DNA from: an uncultured Lachnospiraceae bacterium
GTDB taxonomy: Bacteria; Bacillota; Clostridia; Lachnospirales; Lachnospiraceae
Assembly: GCA_934293375.1 (NCBI GenBank)
Contig: CAKQYS010000001.1
Span: 310,001 to 374,000, forward strand
Length of the DNA: 64,000 bases
Direction of reading: 5' to 3'
Shown: piece after piece, positions 53,147 to 62,491 of the stretch
Position numbering within the stretch: position 1 is the first letter of the stretch
How the letters are laid out: each line of letters begins with the position of its first letter
Made by a program: the position numbers and the translations under genes
Notes under the pieces: model-generated
Databases searched by the model: none
What the model was told of the DNA's origin: nothing
Seen by the model: only the letters and a program-made list of their open reading frames with translations

Positions 53147-54135
53147 TGTAATTTATCTCCTTGTTCTAAATTTGAACTCAGCTGGTTATAGATCTTTATC
53201 ACAACCCGTCTGTTGCGTGCCCGTCCTTCAGCAGTATCATTAGACACAAGTGGACGGCTCTCTCCATAACCTGCGATCTTTATGTTTTTGTCATCCAGTT
53301 TCTCCTGACTCGCAATGTATTCATATACGCCCGTCGCACGTGCTGTCGACAAATACCTGTTATTCTTAAATCTTCCGCTGGTCATCGGTACATTATCCGT
53401 ATGTCCCTCAAACTCTATAATGCAGTTTTTGTATTTGGTCAGAATACTTGCTATCTTATTCAGATAAGCATAGGACTCTTTGCTGATATCCGCCTTACCG
53501 GATTCAAATAAGATTGCACCATTCATATCCAGTTCCACATATTGTGAATTAAAATCAATCTTCTGCTTATCCGCAATCGAACCCGATTCCAGCATATCCT
53601 GAATCTCTTCATACATCTGTTCCGACTGATCCATTCCTTTTTCCTGCAACTGCGCTGTTAATTCCTGATCCGTCAGAGCATCTGCAATCTCACTTGATGA
53701 AGCCTGTGTTGAATCCTGATCCGTCGACCCAGATTCTGTTGTATTCTCCTCAGATGATCCCGGTACATTCTGATCGTTCTGTCCACTGCCATCTGCATCT
53801 GTATTGCCATCTTTTCCTGTTGCAGACTGATCGATATTGTTTCCTGAATAATCCTGTGCATATCCGATCTCTTTGAGAACAGACATCACATCCGGAAGCT
53901 GCGTCATTCCACCAGAAACTTCTGAACCCTTGATCAACGAAACCGCACCTTGGGGCAGCACACTGAAGCTCATATGTTCAAAGGATGCTGCAATCTTCTG
54001 GATCTTTCCTTCATCCAGATTAGAACTGGCAAACAACAATACAAAGAAACACAGCAATAAATTCATCAAATCACTAAAGGTTGACATCCATGCCGGTGAA
54101 CCCTCGTCCGGCGGCTGCTGTTTTCTCTTCGCCAT
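53143..54135 (-). CDS. motB: Flagellar stator protein MotB
   Basis: A 330-residue stator subunit. One transmembrane helix carries the proton-binding Asp (FSDLMNLLLCFFVLLFA, Asp ~22). A Ser/Thr/Gln/Asp-rich stretch (~95-155) forms a longer linker than usual, and an OmpA-type peptidoglycan-binding domain follows (FEGHTDNVPMTSGRFKNN, AEGRARNRRV). The ATG overlaps the motA stop (TAATG). Confidence 0.95.
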   Translation of the reverse strand: MAKRKQQPPDEGSPAWMSTFSDLMNLLLCFFVLLFASSNLDEGKIQKIAASFEHMSFSVLPQGAVSLIKGSEVSGGMTQLPDVMSVLKEIGYAQDYSGNNIDQSATGKDGNTDADGSGQNDQNVPGSSEENTTESGSTDQDSTQASSSEIADALTDQELTAQLQEKGMDQSEQMYEEIQDMLESGSIADKQKIDFNSQYVELDMNGAILFESGKADISKESYAYLNKIASILTKYKNCIIEFEGHTDNVPMTSGRFKNNRYLSTARATGVYEYIASQEKLDDKNIKIAGYGESRPLVSNDTAEGRARNRRVVIKIYNQLSSNLEQGDKLQ

Positions 54136-54926
54136 TATGCTACACCACCTTCATCACTTAATCCGTTTCTCTTTGCAGGTGCAAGGAAGGACTTAAGCTT
54201 CTCTTCTATTACACGAGGATTCTCTCCTGCCTGTATCGACAAAAGTCCCTCGATCATAATCGACTTCATCTGCATCTCCGCTTCATTATAAGCAGTCAGT
54301 TTCGTTGCAACCGGAGAACACAGCCAGTTTGCAAGCACCGATCCATAATATGTAGTGATCAACGCTGTCGCCATTGACGGTCCGATCGTATCAGGATCTG
54401 ACATATTCTTAAGCATCAGCACCAGTCCGATCAGCGTACCGATCATACCCCATGCAGGGCCCGAAGCCCCAAGTCCTTTCCAGAAACCGATATTTGCCTG
54501 ATGTCTGGTATCTATATTCATCAGTTCCGTCTCCAGAATGTTACGCACCAGTTCCGGATCCGTACCATCCACGATCAGCATAATACCTTTCTTCATAAAT
54601 TCATCTTCAATATTGTTACCGGACTCCTCTAATGCCAGCAGACCTTCCTTTCGCGCCACATTGGACAGATCAATAATCGTTTTGATCGTGGCAGACTCAT
54701 CCATAACAGGTGCCTTAAAAATCAATCCAATGCTCTTTAATCCTGTAACAAACGATGTCAGTGTATAGGATGCCAATGTTGATCCGAGTGCACCACCAAA
54801 TGTAATCAAAATAGATGGTAAATCCCAAAACCACGGAATTGCTGCCATTCCATAATCGCCGGCTGACATACCAAAAATCATTAAACCAAAGGCGACTACC
54901 AAACCTATAATTGACGCTATATCCAT
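54135..54926 (-). CDS. motA: Flagellar stator protein MotA
   Basis: A 263-residue stator subunit with four helices and the signature GASGPAWGMIGTLIGLVLML, and cytoplasmic charged residues that touch FliG. Being inside the fla/che operon, rather than a separate operon as in Bacillus, is common in Clostridia. Confidence 0.95.
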   Translation of the reverse strand: MDIASIIGLVVAFGLMIFGMSAGDYGMAAIPWFWDLPSILITFGGALGSTLASYTLTSFVTGLKSIGLIFKAPVMDESATIKTIIDLSNVARKEGLLALEESGNNIEDEFMKKGIMLIVDGTDPELVRNILETELMNIDTRHQANIGFWKGLGASGPAWGMIGTLIGLVLMLKNMSDPDTIGPSMATALITTYYGSVLANWLCSPVATKLTAYNEAEMQMKSIMIEGLLSIQAGENPRVIEEKLKSFLAPAKRNGLSDEGGVA

Positions 54927-54991
54927 AATCTATATACTCCCCGTTCTATGTATTATCCCATTCATCTTGCATATTATCCACAAAAATAGGA

Positions 54992-55189
54992 CTATGAATT
55001 GTTCATATTTTGAAAAATCTTTCTCTTATATGATATTACTAAATTTGTCACCTCTTGTCTACTCTCTTTTACAATTATCTTTCTTCCAGTAGTCAAGGAG
55101 ATCACCGTATCCGGCGTTTCTTCCACAAATTCTATTATATCAGAATTCACGGATATTTTCACATCATTTAATTTGGTTACTTCAATCAT
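54992..55189 (-). CDS. flbD: Flagellar protein FlbD
   Basis: A 65-residue FlbD/SwrD-type protein (IEVTKLNDVKISVNSDIIEFVEETPDTVISL, split at the NSD turn, then GRKIIVKES). It supports stator torque in Bacillus. ATG 55189 follows GGGGGG at five bases; the longer upstream reading lacks homology. Followed by 65 bp to motA with no signal seen. Confidence 0.88.
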   Translation of the reverse strand: MIEVTKLNDVKISVNSDIIEFVEETPDTVISLTTGRKIIVKESRQEVTNLVISYKRKIFQNMNNS

Positions 55190-55236
55190 AGTATCCCCCC
55201 ATCTTAAACCCGGTGTAAATGCATAACGCACGAAAG

Positions 55237-55257
55237 CCAACCGGTATTTCCGGTTGG
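55237..55257 (-). repeat. Hairpin between flgE and flbD
   Basis: An 8-bp perfect stem (CCAACCGG / CCGGTTGG) with a 5-nt loop. The tail is CTTTCG, too weak for a normal terminator; it could be a processing or partial termination signal separating hook and stator genes. Confidence 0.45.
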
Positions 55258-55279
55258 TCTTCGTAATCATGTTATATTA

Positions 55280-56686
55280 TTATCTCTTAAGATTGATCAA
55301 TTCTTCCAATAATGTATCCGACACTGTAATAATTCTTGAATTAGCCTGGAATCCACGCTGCGTTACGATCATCTCTGTAAACTCAGATGAAAGATCGACA
55401 TTTGACATCTCTAAGACACCCTGTGTAATGGATCCCCCACCTGACGATACTACCTGACCAATACCATCAAATTCACCGGAATTCTTTGTTGTAACATACA
55501 TACTGTTTCCAACTGCCTCTAAGCTGGCAGGGTTGGTGAATTCTGCTACTGCGATCTGTCCAAACAGCTTCTGCACTCCATTATCATATACACCATATAT
55601 TAATCCCTCTCCATCAATAGATACGGATGCTAAAGTACCCACTGCCAATCCCTGATTATTTCCATTGATATCACCCCTATACATCTGTACAGATGAGGTA
55701 TTGCCACTGGCAAACAACTTAATGTGTGACATATCCATTTCAATGCTTCCGGTCTCGATATTACCATCCTTATCGTAGGTTCTAAACACATCACCCTTGC
55801 TGGCATCGTTTGGTGTAATCGTAAGGTTGATATTATTGATTGCCTGTGTCAGATCGTTACCTGTCGTAATAAATGCACCGGAATCCAGATCAAAATTGAT
55901 CTCATCTGTCGACAATGCAGCTGTATATCCATTCGTTCTGATATCTACATTCTTACTGTCCTTAATGGATACCAGTTCCACCTTATACTTTGAATCATCA
56001 TACTTCGGATTGGTTGCCGTACTGTCCGCTGTCTCTGCCTTTCTGATACGCATGGTAACAGTATAGCTGTATCCCAGATTATCGTAAATCGTTGTAGACA
56101 TCTTGACGCCATCTTCGGTTGTTAATGAACTGTCTCTCGAATCAATATTACCACTCGCATATGTCTTTGATGTCATTTCGGCGTTTGTTGTCTCATACTC
56201 AACACCGCCAACCTTTAAATTAGACACCTGATCTCTTACAATCTGATTGGTATCCGGATCAACCTGCCAGCCCTGTACAATCGCACCACTGTCATTTACC
56301 AGATAGCCTGCCTCATCCTTACTGAAAGCTCCCACCTTGGTAAAATATTGCATACCACCTTTATTCACAATAAAAAAGCTGTTACCGGAAATCATCAGAT
56401 CGAACTGATTCCCTGTAGACTGCATGGATCCGGTAGCCGCTGGGTCAAAATTGATAGCAGCTACAGAAGAACCAAGTCCAATCTGTCTTGCAGCTGTACC
56501 ACCGGTATTCGTATCGGAATTGGACGCCTTTGCATTTTGTGTTGTCTGATACAGTGCATCCTTAAACAATACAGAACTTGCCTTAAATCCAACTGTATTT
56601 ACATTGGCAATGTTATTACCTATAACATCCATCTTTGTCTGGTGTGACTTCAGGCCTGAAACACCTGAATACATTGATCTCATCAT
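55280..56686 (-). CDS. flgE: Flagellar hook protein FlgE
   Basis: A 468-residue hook subunit with N-terminal MRSMYSGVSGLKSHQTKMDVIGNNIANVNTVGFK, shown in part, the FlgE/F/G core (MQYFTKVGAFSKDEAGYLVN), a variable middle and C-terminal LSSEFTEMIVTQRGFQANSRII. Exported by the FlhA/FlhB apparatus. The length, above rod proteins, marks it as hook rather than FlgF/FlgG. Confidence 0.95.
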   Translation of the reverse strand: MMRSMYSGVSGLKSHQTKMDVIGNNIANVNTVGFKASSVLFKDALYQTTQNAKASNSDTNTGGTAARQIGLGSSVAAINFDPAATGSMQSTGNQFDLMISGNSFFIVNKGGMQYFTKVGAFSKDEAGYLVNDSGAIVQGWQVDPDTNQIVRDQVSNLKVGGVEYETTNAEMTSKTYASGNIDSRDSSLTTEDGVKMSTTIYDNLGYSYTVTMRIRKAETADSTATNPKYDDSKYKVELVSIKDSKNVDIRTNGYTAALSTDEINFDLDSGAFITTGNDLTQAINNINLTITPNDASKGDVFRTYDKDGNIETGSIEMDMSHIKLFASGNTSSVQMYRGDINGNNQGLAVGTLASVSIDGEGLIYGVYDNGVQKLFGQIAVAEFTNPASLEAVGNSMYVTTKNSGEFDGIGQVVSSGGGSITQGVLEMSNVDLSSEFTEMIVTQRGFQANSRIITVSDTLLEELINLKR

Positions 56687-56769
56687 AATAAACGACCTCC
56701 TAATCTCATGATGAACCGTTTATACTCCTTCTGTCAGTCCGGAGTATCATGCTTCCTTGTAAGGTCCGG

Positions 56770-57186
56770 CTATACGATCACGGCTCCATCAATATTGGTA
56801 AAAATTTTTTGATCACTGGATTGATTATCCAATGCTGTAACCACAGTTTCATTTTTTATATTTACAATAAACGAAAGATTATCAAGCATGACCAGTGATT
56901 CTGATATTCCCTTTTGTCTTGCCTGATCGACACCCTCCTGCAAACGTGCAACCTGTCCCTGCGTCAATGTGATATTTCTGTCTGCCAGTCTTTCGTTGGC
57001 ATGCCTTGAAAATTTTAATGTCTGATCCGTCTGTATTTCTGACTGTGATACCTTCTGTCTGAGAACATTCTGAAACCGATCAGCATTTGACGCATCCGGA
57101 TTTAATTGTGGCTTGCCGGAAGATAAAGTCTGATTTCCGGATACGGAAACCGGATAATTACCCGCTATATGTATCATCTCCGCCAC
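56770..57186 (-). CDS. Flagellar operon protein, TIGR02530 type
   Basis: A 138-residue protein matching the TIGR02530 family, found between flgD and flgE in Firmicutes. Diagnostic are LKFSRHANERLADRNITLTQGQ and LVMLDNLSFIVNIKNETVVTALD, shown in part. Role is unknown, probably a hook/rod export factor. 17 bp after flgD. Confidence 0.9.
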   Translation of the reverse strand: MAEMIHIAGNYPVSVSGNQTLSSGKPQLNPDASNADRFQNVLRQKVSQSEIQTDQTLKFSRHANERLADRNITLTQGQVARLQEGVDQARQKGISESLVMLDNLSFIVNIKNETVVTALDNQSSDQKIFTNIDGAVIV

Positions 57187-57203
57187 CTCTCTTTATTTTG
57201 CGG

Positions 57204-57725
57204 TTACGCATTCTCAGTATCCGTATTTTGATCTGATTTGTTTTCTGTAGAATCATTGCCTGTTGTATCGCTGCCATTATTATCCTTATTGACCATATTC
57301 TTCAGATAATTTGGATCTACAACGGAATCAAAATTCTCATATGGATACATCTTGCCATTAATACTTAAATATGCCTTTCCCTCTGCCACTGTCACATAAT
57401 CCACAAGTCCCGAGATCTGCTTCTGATTTCCTGCAGCATCTGTTGTATTCATAATGACATAAGACCCTGTAAGACTCATCGCCTGGCTGGCCGTTACCGT
57501 GCCACTCAGATTCTGCATTGCCTCAAGTGAACTAAACTGTGCCATCTGTGCCACATATTCTGTATTTGATGTTGGCTCTAACGGATCCTGATTCTGCATC
57601 TCCGTTGCAAGTAGCTGTAAAAAGGTATCCTTATCCAATCCTGTATTAAACTGCTTGATTTCATTGGATGTTACACCGCCAACGGCTGATGTATCAATGC
57701 CCGGTCCTGTAAGTGCCATATTCAT
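57204..57725 (-). CDS. flgD: Flagellar hook capping protein FlgD
   Basis: The 173-residue protein has the FlgD N-terminal signature LDKDTFLQLLATEMQNQDPLEP, shown in part, and VAQMAQFSSLEAMQNL, then an Asn/Asp/Thr-rich C-terminal tail. It is shorter than the enterobacterial form and lacks an obvious FlgD Ig-like domain, which is common in Firmicutes. It caps the growing hook. Confidence 0.93.
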   Translation of the reverse strand: MNMALTGPGIDTSAVGGVTSNEIKQFNTGLDKDTFLQLLATEMQNQDPLEPTSNTEYVAQMAQFSSLEAMQNLSGTVTASQAMSLTGSYVIMNTTDAAGNQKQISGLVDYVTVAEGKAYLSINGKMYPYENFDSVVDPNYLKNMVNKDNNGSDTTGNDSTENKSDQNTDTENA

Positions 57726-57733
57726 TCCTCCTT

Positions 57734-59098
57734 TTAAGCTGTATAATCTACACTTCTGCCTTCCTGACGCATCATTTCCACATTCAGATTTTCTTCTTCG
57801 GTCAGATTCTCTACAGATCCCGCATCTTCCAGATCATTCAGATTCAATCTTCTGTTTCCCTTTGATCCTCCCTGCGGCTGATCATCTGCCTGCTGATTTA
57901 GCAACTGCTCTCCCTGAAATCCGGATGTCGCAACTGCAATTTCAACAGCTTCCACTTTCAATCCCTGATTCTGGAATGCTTCCTTTAAGGTCTGAATACT
58001 GGATTCAAGAGCAGCTCTTGCCATTTCATTCTCCGCTGTGATCTGTGCTGTCACTGCACCATTTCTTGACGAAACCTGCACTGCAACCTTACCCAAATGC
58101 TGCGGATACAACTGCAATTCCATACTTGTTGTGTCCTGTCTGACAGTGAGTTTGATCTGATCAACAACCTGTTTGACAATCTCCTCCGGCGTAACACTCT
58201 CTACCGTATCTACCGCCTCCGTGTAATGGATCATGGCATCCTTGATCTGTCCGATCACATTCTCCTTGACCATAGAAAAATCCGGTTGTTTTTCCTGATT
58301 CATCTCCTGATCCATCCGGCTCTGTTCCGTCTCCACGGTCAGTTTCACATCAGAAAACGCATCCGCATGCGGTGTGTTCTGTACCTGCACCTCCAGCTGC
58401 AGATTTTGATCAGTTTCCTGCACATTCTCCTTTAGCAGACTCTTAAATGACGGGATCAGTTCTGTTAGATCATCCACATTCAGCCCCGCTTGTTCAATCA
58501 GATCTCCGACCATTGTCTCTGCCTGCACGACAAGATCTCTCAGGGTTTCATTCGTGAGCATATCAACCGGCTGTGCATCCTGTGATGCTAACACCAGCTG
58601 TCCGACCACATCAGTATCAAGCAGATCTGCAGTTTCTAATCCAAGCATATTCAGCAAATCACCCAGCTGTTCCTGTGACACGCCCAGAAATGACTGAAGC
58701 TGGTCCGAGATATCTTCGCTCAATGTCTCAAGCTGTTGAAACAGTGCTGCCACGATCACCTCGGCAGACGCTCGCAGATTCTCTTCTGTGATCTCAACAT
58801 TGTCCATCTGCTCTGCATCTGTACCCGTATCCGTCTGCGTCCGGCTCTCGTATGTTGTTTCGTTCGCTGCTTTTGTATCCTCTGATTCTCTGACCGTATG
58901 CGTATTATCCGCTACATCCTTCTGGTTATCCTTCAGCCCCTGACTACGCTGGTGATCGGCTGCTGTCTGCTTCGTCTGTCCGGATTGCTGCATATAAGTC
59001 CTGAAATCAGCATTTTTAGATGCCTGTTTCGTCTGTTCTGCCACATTCACACCAACCGCAAGGATCTCACTTGCATTGTTTTGTGATGAAATCTTCAT
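57734..59098 (-). CDS. fliK: Flagellar hook-length control protein FliK
   Basis: A 454-residue export ruler. Low-complexity N-terminal part (Gln/Thr/Asp/Glu-rich) and a C-terminal Flg_hook domain (TTSMELQLYPQHLGKVAVQVSSRNGAVTAQI, shown in part) with a conserved globular core to ~residue 400. It tells FlhB to switch export class. Assignment rests on domain plus position before flgD. Confidence 0.9.
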   Translation of the reverse strand: MKISSQNNASEILAVGVNVAEQTKQASKNADFRTYMQQSGQTKQTAADHQRSQGLKDNQKDVADNTHTVRESEDTKAANETTYESRTQTDTGTDAEQMDNVEITEENLRASAEVIVAALFQQLETLSEDISDQLQSFLGVSQEQLGDLLNMLGLETADLLDTDVVGQLVLASQDAQPVDMLTNETLRDLVVQAETMVGDLIEQAGLNVDDLTELIPSFKSLLKENVQETDQNLQLEVQVQNTPHADAFSDVKLTVETEQSRMDQEMNQEKQPDFSMVKENVIGQIKDAMIHYTEAVDTVESVTPEEIVKQVVDQIKLTVRQDTTSMELQLYPQHLGKVAVQVSSRNGAVTAQITAENEMARAALESSIQTLKEAFQNQGLKVEAVEIAVATSGFQGEQLLNQQADDQPQGGSKGNRRLNLNDLEDAGSVENLTEEENLNVEMMRQEGRSVDYTA

Positions 59099-59137
59099 AC
59101 ATGTCCTCCTTTCCTAGAATTTTTATGCAAACTCCTT

Positions 59138-59878
59138 TTATGGAGTCAGCTTCTTCGTGATATTTGCAGCAAATGTCGGATCCATCTTGCCCATAACCGC
59201 TGCCCGTTGATCAGATCCCATTGCCTCCAAAATCGCTGCAACAGTATCCAGATCGTTGTCCATCTTTTGTAAAATATCCGCAGCTTCTTGTGGCTTCATA
59301 CTGGCATATGTATTCGCAAGATCTTTGTACTTGTTATCAGAATTCTGCTGTGCCACAACCTGTCTGTAGATCCGCTCAGCATTTTCTGCATCAATTTCGT
59401 TATACCACTTACTATATGTATCGGCATCCGGCGCATTTTCGCCATATACAATTTCATTATAAAAATCTTCTTTTTGTTTCTGAAACTCAGCCTGATTTTC
59501 TTCAAAGACTTTCAGGCGGCTGATTTCACTGTCTTTTTCCGAGATAGAGGTCTGCAGTTGTGACACTGTATCATTCAGAGACGCATTTGCCGACTCCAAT
59601 TCATTAATCCTGTCAATCGCCTGCTGTAATGTCGTATAAGGCGTATCGCTTTCCTTCGCAGTCTCCTCATCACTTGCAGCCGGCAGGATTTTATTGATCA
59701 CCGGAACATCCTTTAATACCGGTCGAAGTACATTCGATCCAAATCCACCTACATCAAATTTGACAAGTGCTATCAGAATTCCCAGCCAGATTGCAATAAT
59801 TACAAGCACCACGATCACCGATAATATCTTACCACCTATTTTCTCTTCACTATTTTCATTTGATTCATGCTTTGCCAT
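59138..59878 (-). CDS. MotE/YlxF-like protein with MgtE intracellular N domain
   Basis: A 246-residue protein: one transmembrane helix (residues ~18-38), a coiled coil (~85-135) and an MgtE_N-like C-terminal domain (MKPQEAADILQKMDNDLDTVAAILEAMGSDQRAAVMGKMD, shown in part). Bacillus ylxF occupies the same place between fliJ and fliK; related proteins (MotE) help stator or export assembly. It is not a magnesium transporter, since the membrane channel domain is missing. Confidence 0.85.
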   Translation of the reverse strand: MAKHESNENSEEKIGGKILSVIVVLVIIAIWLGILIALVKFDVGGFGSNVLRPVLKDVPVINKILPAASDEETAKESDTPYTTLQQAIDRINELESANASLNDTVSQLQTSISEKDSEISRLKVFEENQAEFQKQKEDFYNEIVYGENAPDADTYSKWYNEIDAENAERIYRQVVAQQNSDNKYKDLANTYASMKPQEAADILQKMDNDLDTVAAILEAMGSDQRAAVMGKMDPTFAANITKKLTP

Positions 59879-59881
59879 ATG

Positions 59882-60340
59882 TCACTCTCCGTTCTGTTGT
59901 TCTTTATGATTGAATGTATAACTGACCAGCTGGTCAATTTCTTTGCTCTCCTGCTGTTCTAATTCCTGCATAAACTCTGCATACTGGTTTTCTTTCAACT
60001 TTTCATGCATTTTCCGCTCCTGCATTGCCTCATTCAGCCGAACTCTCGCTTTCTCTGTTTCGTTCCTCAGACTCAATACCAGACCTTTCTGTCTTGTGAT
60101 CTGTTCTCTTCTAAATATAATTGTATTTTTACAGTTCTCAATATTCAAAAGATCCAGCGTTCCTGTCGTTGCCTCACGAAGATTGGATATATCCTGCAAA
60201 AGCCTGGCTTCCAATGTCGCAAGATACTCCTCAGCATCATCCAGCCGACGCTGAATCTGTGCATATTCCTGCTTTTTCTGATCCTCCAGCTTGTACTTGA
60301 TATCCAATATATTCTGCATTCGATACACAAAACCTGCCAT
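59882..60340 (-). CDS. fliJ: Flagellar export chaperone FliJ
   Basis: A 152-residue coiled-coil protein that links the FliI ATPase to FlhA, with the family start FVYRMQNILDIKYKLEDQKK. Entirely helical. It lies 16 bp after fliI. Confidence 0.9.
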   Translation of the reverse strand: MAGFVYRMQNILDIKYKLEDQKKQEYAQIQRRLDDAEEYLATLEARLLQDISNLREATTGTLDLLNIENCKNTIIFRREQITRQKGLVLSLRNETEKARVRLNEAMQERKMHEKLKENQYAEFMQELEQQESKEIDQLVSYTFNHKEQQNGE

Positions 60341-60356
60341 ACTATTTCACCTTTAT

Positions 60357-61664
60357 CTATGCCTCATCAAACAGACCTGCCAGCATTGTCACTTCTTCGT
60401 CAAATTGAAATCTGCTATCAACATCCTGCATCAGATATGCATTCACACTCTGAATCTTTGATATTGCGTAATCAATCTCCGGATTTGATCCCTGCTTATA
60501 TGCCCCGATATTGATCAGATCTTCAGCTTCGTTATATGTGGCAAGCACATTTTTCAATCTGCCGGCAGCTTTCTTATGTTCCGGTGTCGCTATCGCGCTC
60601 ATACATCTTGAAATGCTCTGAAGTACATCAATGGCCGGATAATGATTCTTATGTCCCAGTTTTCTGGACAACACGATATGTCCATCTAAAATACCTCTTG
60701 CTGTATCCGCAATCGGCTCGTTCATATCATCGCCATCCACCAACACTGTATACAGGCCGGTAATAGATCCTTGCTCAGTATTTCCGGCTCTCTCTAACAA
60801 CTTTGGCATTTCTGAATAAACTGACGGCGGATATCCTCTCGTAACCGGCGGTTCTCCGGAAGCCAGGCCAATCTCCCTCTGCGCCATAGAAAATCTCGTC
60901 AGGGAATCCATCATCAAAAGTACATCCTTCCCCTGATCTCTAAAGTATTCTGCTATTGCAGTGGCAGTCTTGGCAGCCTTATTCCGGATCAATGCGGGCT
61001 TATCAGAAGTTGCTATCACTAAAACCGATCGTTTCATACCCTCCGGGCCCAGATCTCGTTCAATAAACTCTCCTACCTCTCTGCCACGCTCACCGATCAA
61101 GGCGATTACATTGATGTCCGCCTTGGTATTTCTTGCAAACATACCGAGCAATGTACTCTTTCCAACACCGCTTCCTGCAAAAATACCAATACGCTGTCCC
61201 TTTCCAATTGTAAGGAGTCCATCTACAGCTTTCACTCCCAAAGGCAGTACCTGTGAGATCATACTTCTTTTCAGCGGATCCGGCGATTCCGCCTCCACCG
61301 GATACACCTCTGACAAATTCAACTGTGTTCCGTCCATCGGTCTCCCGAACCCATCGAGTACCATACCCAAGAGTTCAGGTCCCACCTGCACCGATAGTGG
61401 TTCTTTCGTATTCTCAACCGTTGCACCAAGACCGATTCCGTCTACATTTTCAAACGGCATTAACAAAATACGGTTATCACGAAATCCAACGACTTCAGCC
61501 ATAACCGTCTGTAATCCATCCTTTGATGTAATCCTGCACAGATCATTCAAGCGGGCCGTAGGGCCCACAGACTCGACTGTAAGTCCTACCACTTTTGCCA
61601 CCTTGCCAATCTCTTTTACAAAGGATTTATGTGTTAAATTTTCATATTTTGAAAAATCAATCAT
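60357..61664 (-). CDS. fliI: Flagellar export ATPase FliI
   Basis: A 435-residue F1-type ATPase powering export. Walker A is GSGVGKSTLLG; RGREVGEFIE and the Walker B VLLMMDSLTRFSMAQREIGLASGEPPVTRGYPPSVY, shown in part, are the FliI/YscN signatures. It lies 14 bp after fliH. Confidence 0.97.
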   Translation of the reverse strand: MIDFSKYENLTHKSFVKEIGKVAKVVGLTVESVGPTARLNDLCRITSKDGLQTVMAEVVGFRDNRILLMPFENVDGIGLGATVENTKEPLSVQVGPELLGMVLDGFGRPMDGTQLNLSEVYPVEAESPDPLKRSMISQVLPLGVKAVDGLLTIGKGQRIGIFAGSGVGKSTLLGMFARNTKADINVIALIGERGREVGEFIERDLGPEGMKRSVLVIATSDKPALIRNKAAKTATAIAEYFRDQGKDVLLMMDSLTRFSMAQREIGLASGEPPVTRGYPPSVYSEMPKLLERAGNTEQGSITGLYTVLVDGDDMNEPIADTARGILDGHIVLSRKLGHKNHYPAIDVLQSISRCMSAIATPEHKKAAGRLKNVLATYNEAEDLINIGAYKQGSNPEIDYAISKIQSVNAYLMQDVDSRFQFDEEVTMLAGLFDEA

Positions 61665-61678
61665 CTCTGTGCCTCAAA

Positions 61679-62491
61679 TTATTCTGCAACAGCAAGCATC
61701 CGGATATCCCTTGCCAGATTGATCAACTGCTCATCCAGACTACAATTCACGATTCCGTTATCCGTCTCAATCAGGCATTGATTTTTTGCAAGTTTAGGAT
61801 CCGCAATCACATCAATTTCGATTGCCGGATTATTCGAACCATAAATCCGGTCCTTTCTTGAAGAAACCAGTTCAAAATCATCACCGGATACCTTGATCAC
61901 AAAATGCATACTATCTTCTATATCCCGCATTGCCTTATCAATCAGATATACCAGCACATCCTTTTGTTCCTCCACGACAATACCGATCAATGCCTGAATC
62001 AGATGAATACTCACATCTGCCATTTTAGGCTCTGCTTCATACAAAAACATCTCTTTTTGCGCATTGTATTCCGCAATGAGTTGTTCTCTCTGTTGGTTCA
62101 AAGCTTCCTGATCCCTGGCCAGCTGTGCCGCGGCCTCTTGTCTGGCTTGTTGCTGTCCTTCCTCATAGCCTTTTTTATAACCATCCTTTTCCGCCTCAGA
62201 AAGAACATCCTGTGCCTGCGCCTTAGCATCTTCCAGTATCTGTTCTGCCTGTGCTCTTGCATCCTCAACCATAGAATCTGCAAGTGTTCTTTTTTCTTCA
62301 AAATCCGGATCCTGCAATTCTTTATCATTTATAATATCTTCCAACTGCAGATCCTCTAAATTGTCCTGCTGTTCCTCTATGCTCCTGATCACCTTTCCAG
62401 GTGCAGATGCCGCAAACAATCCGTTCGAATCAATCACCAGTCTGTTGTCATCTGAAAATGCCACAAATCCTGACTTAATTATATTAGACAA
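61679..62491 (-). CDS. fliH: Flagellar assembly protein FliH
   Basis: A 270-residue regulator of FliI: a Glu/Gln/Ala-rich coiled coil (~35-145) and a C-terminal stalk-like domain (FVIKVSGDDFELV, DPKLAKNQCLIETDNGIVNCSLDEQL). I propose the TTG at 62491 as start: GGAGGTGA, a full ribosome site, lies seven bases upstream inside the end of fliG. The longer GTG reading at 62512 would place that site inside the gene. Confidence 0.9.
   Translation of the reverse strand: MSNIIKSGFVAFSDDNRLVIDSNGLFAASAPGKVIRSIEEQQDNLEDLQLEDIINDKELQDPDFEEKRTLADSMVEDARAQAEQILEDAKAQAQDVLSEAEKDGYKKGYEEGQQQARQEAAAQLARDQEALNQQREQLIAEYNAQKEMFLYEAEPKMADVSIHLIQALIGIVVEEQKDVLVYLIDKAMRDIEDSMHFVIKVSGDDFELVSSRKDRIYGSNNPAIEIDVIADPKLAKNQCLIETDNGIVNCSLDEQLINLARDIRMLAVAE

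Noticed and set aside
55237..55257. Terminator dividing the fla/che operon
   Set aside because: The stem is good but the tail is CTTTCG, so I list it only as a hairpin.
59138..59878. Magnesium transporter MgtE
   Set aside because: Only the MgtE intracellular-type domain is present, with one membrane helix and flagellar neighbours.
60961..61722. Plus-strand open frame (253 codons)
   Set aside because: Antisense to fliI, a strongly conserved gene; no ribosome site or homology.
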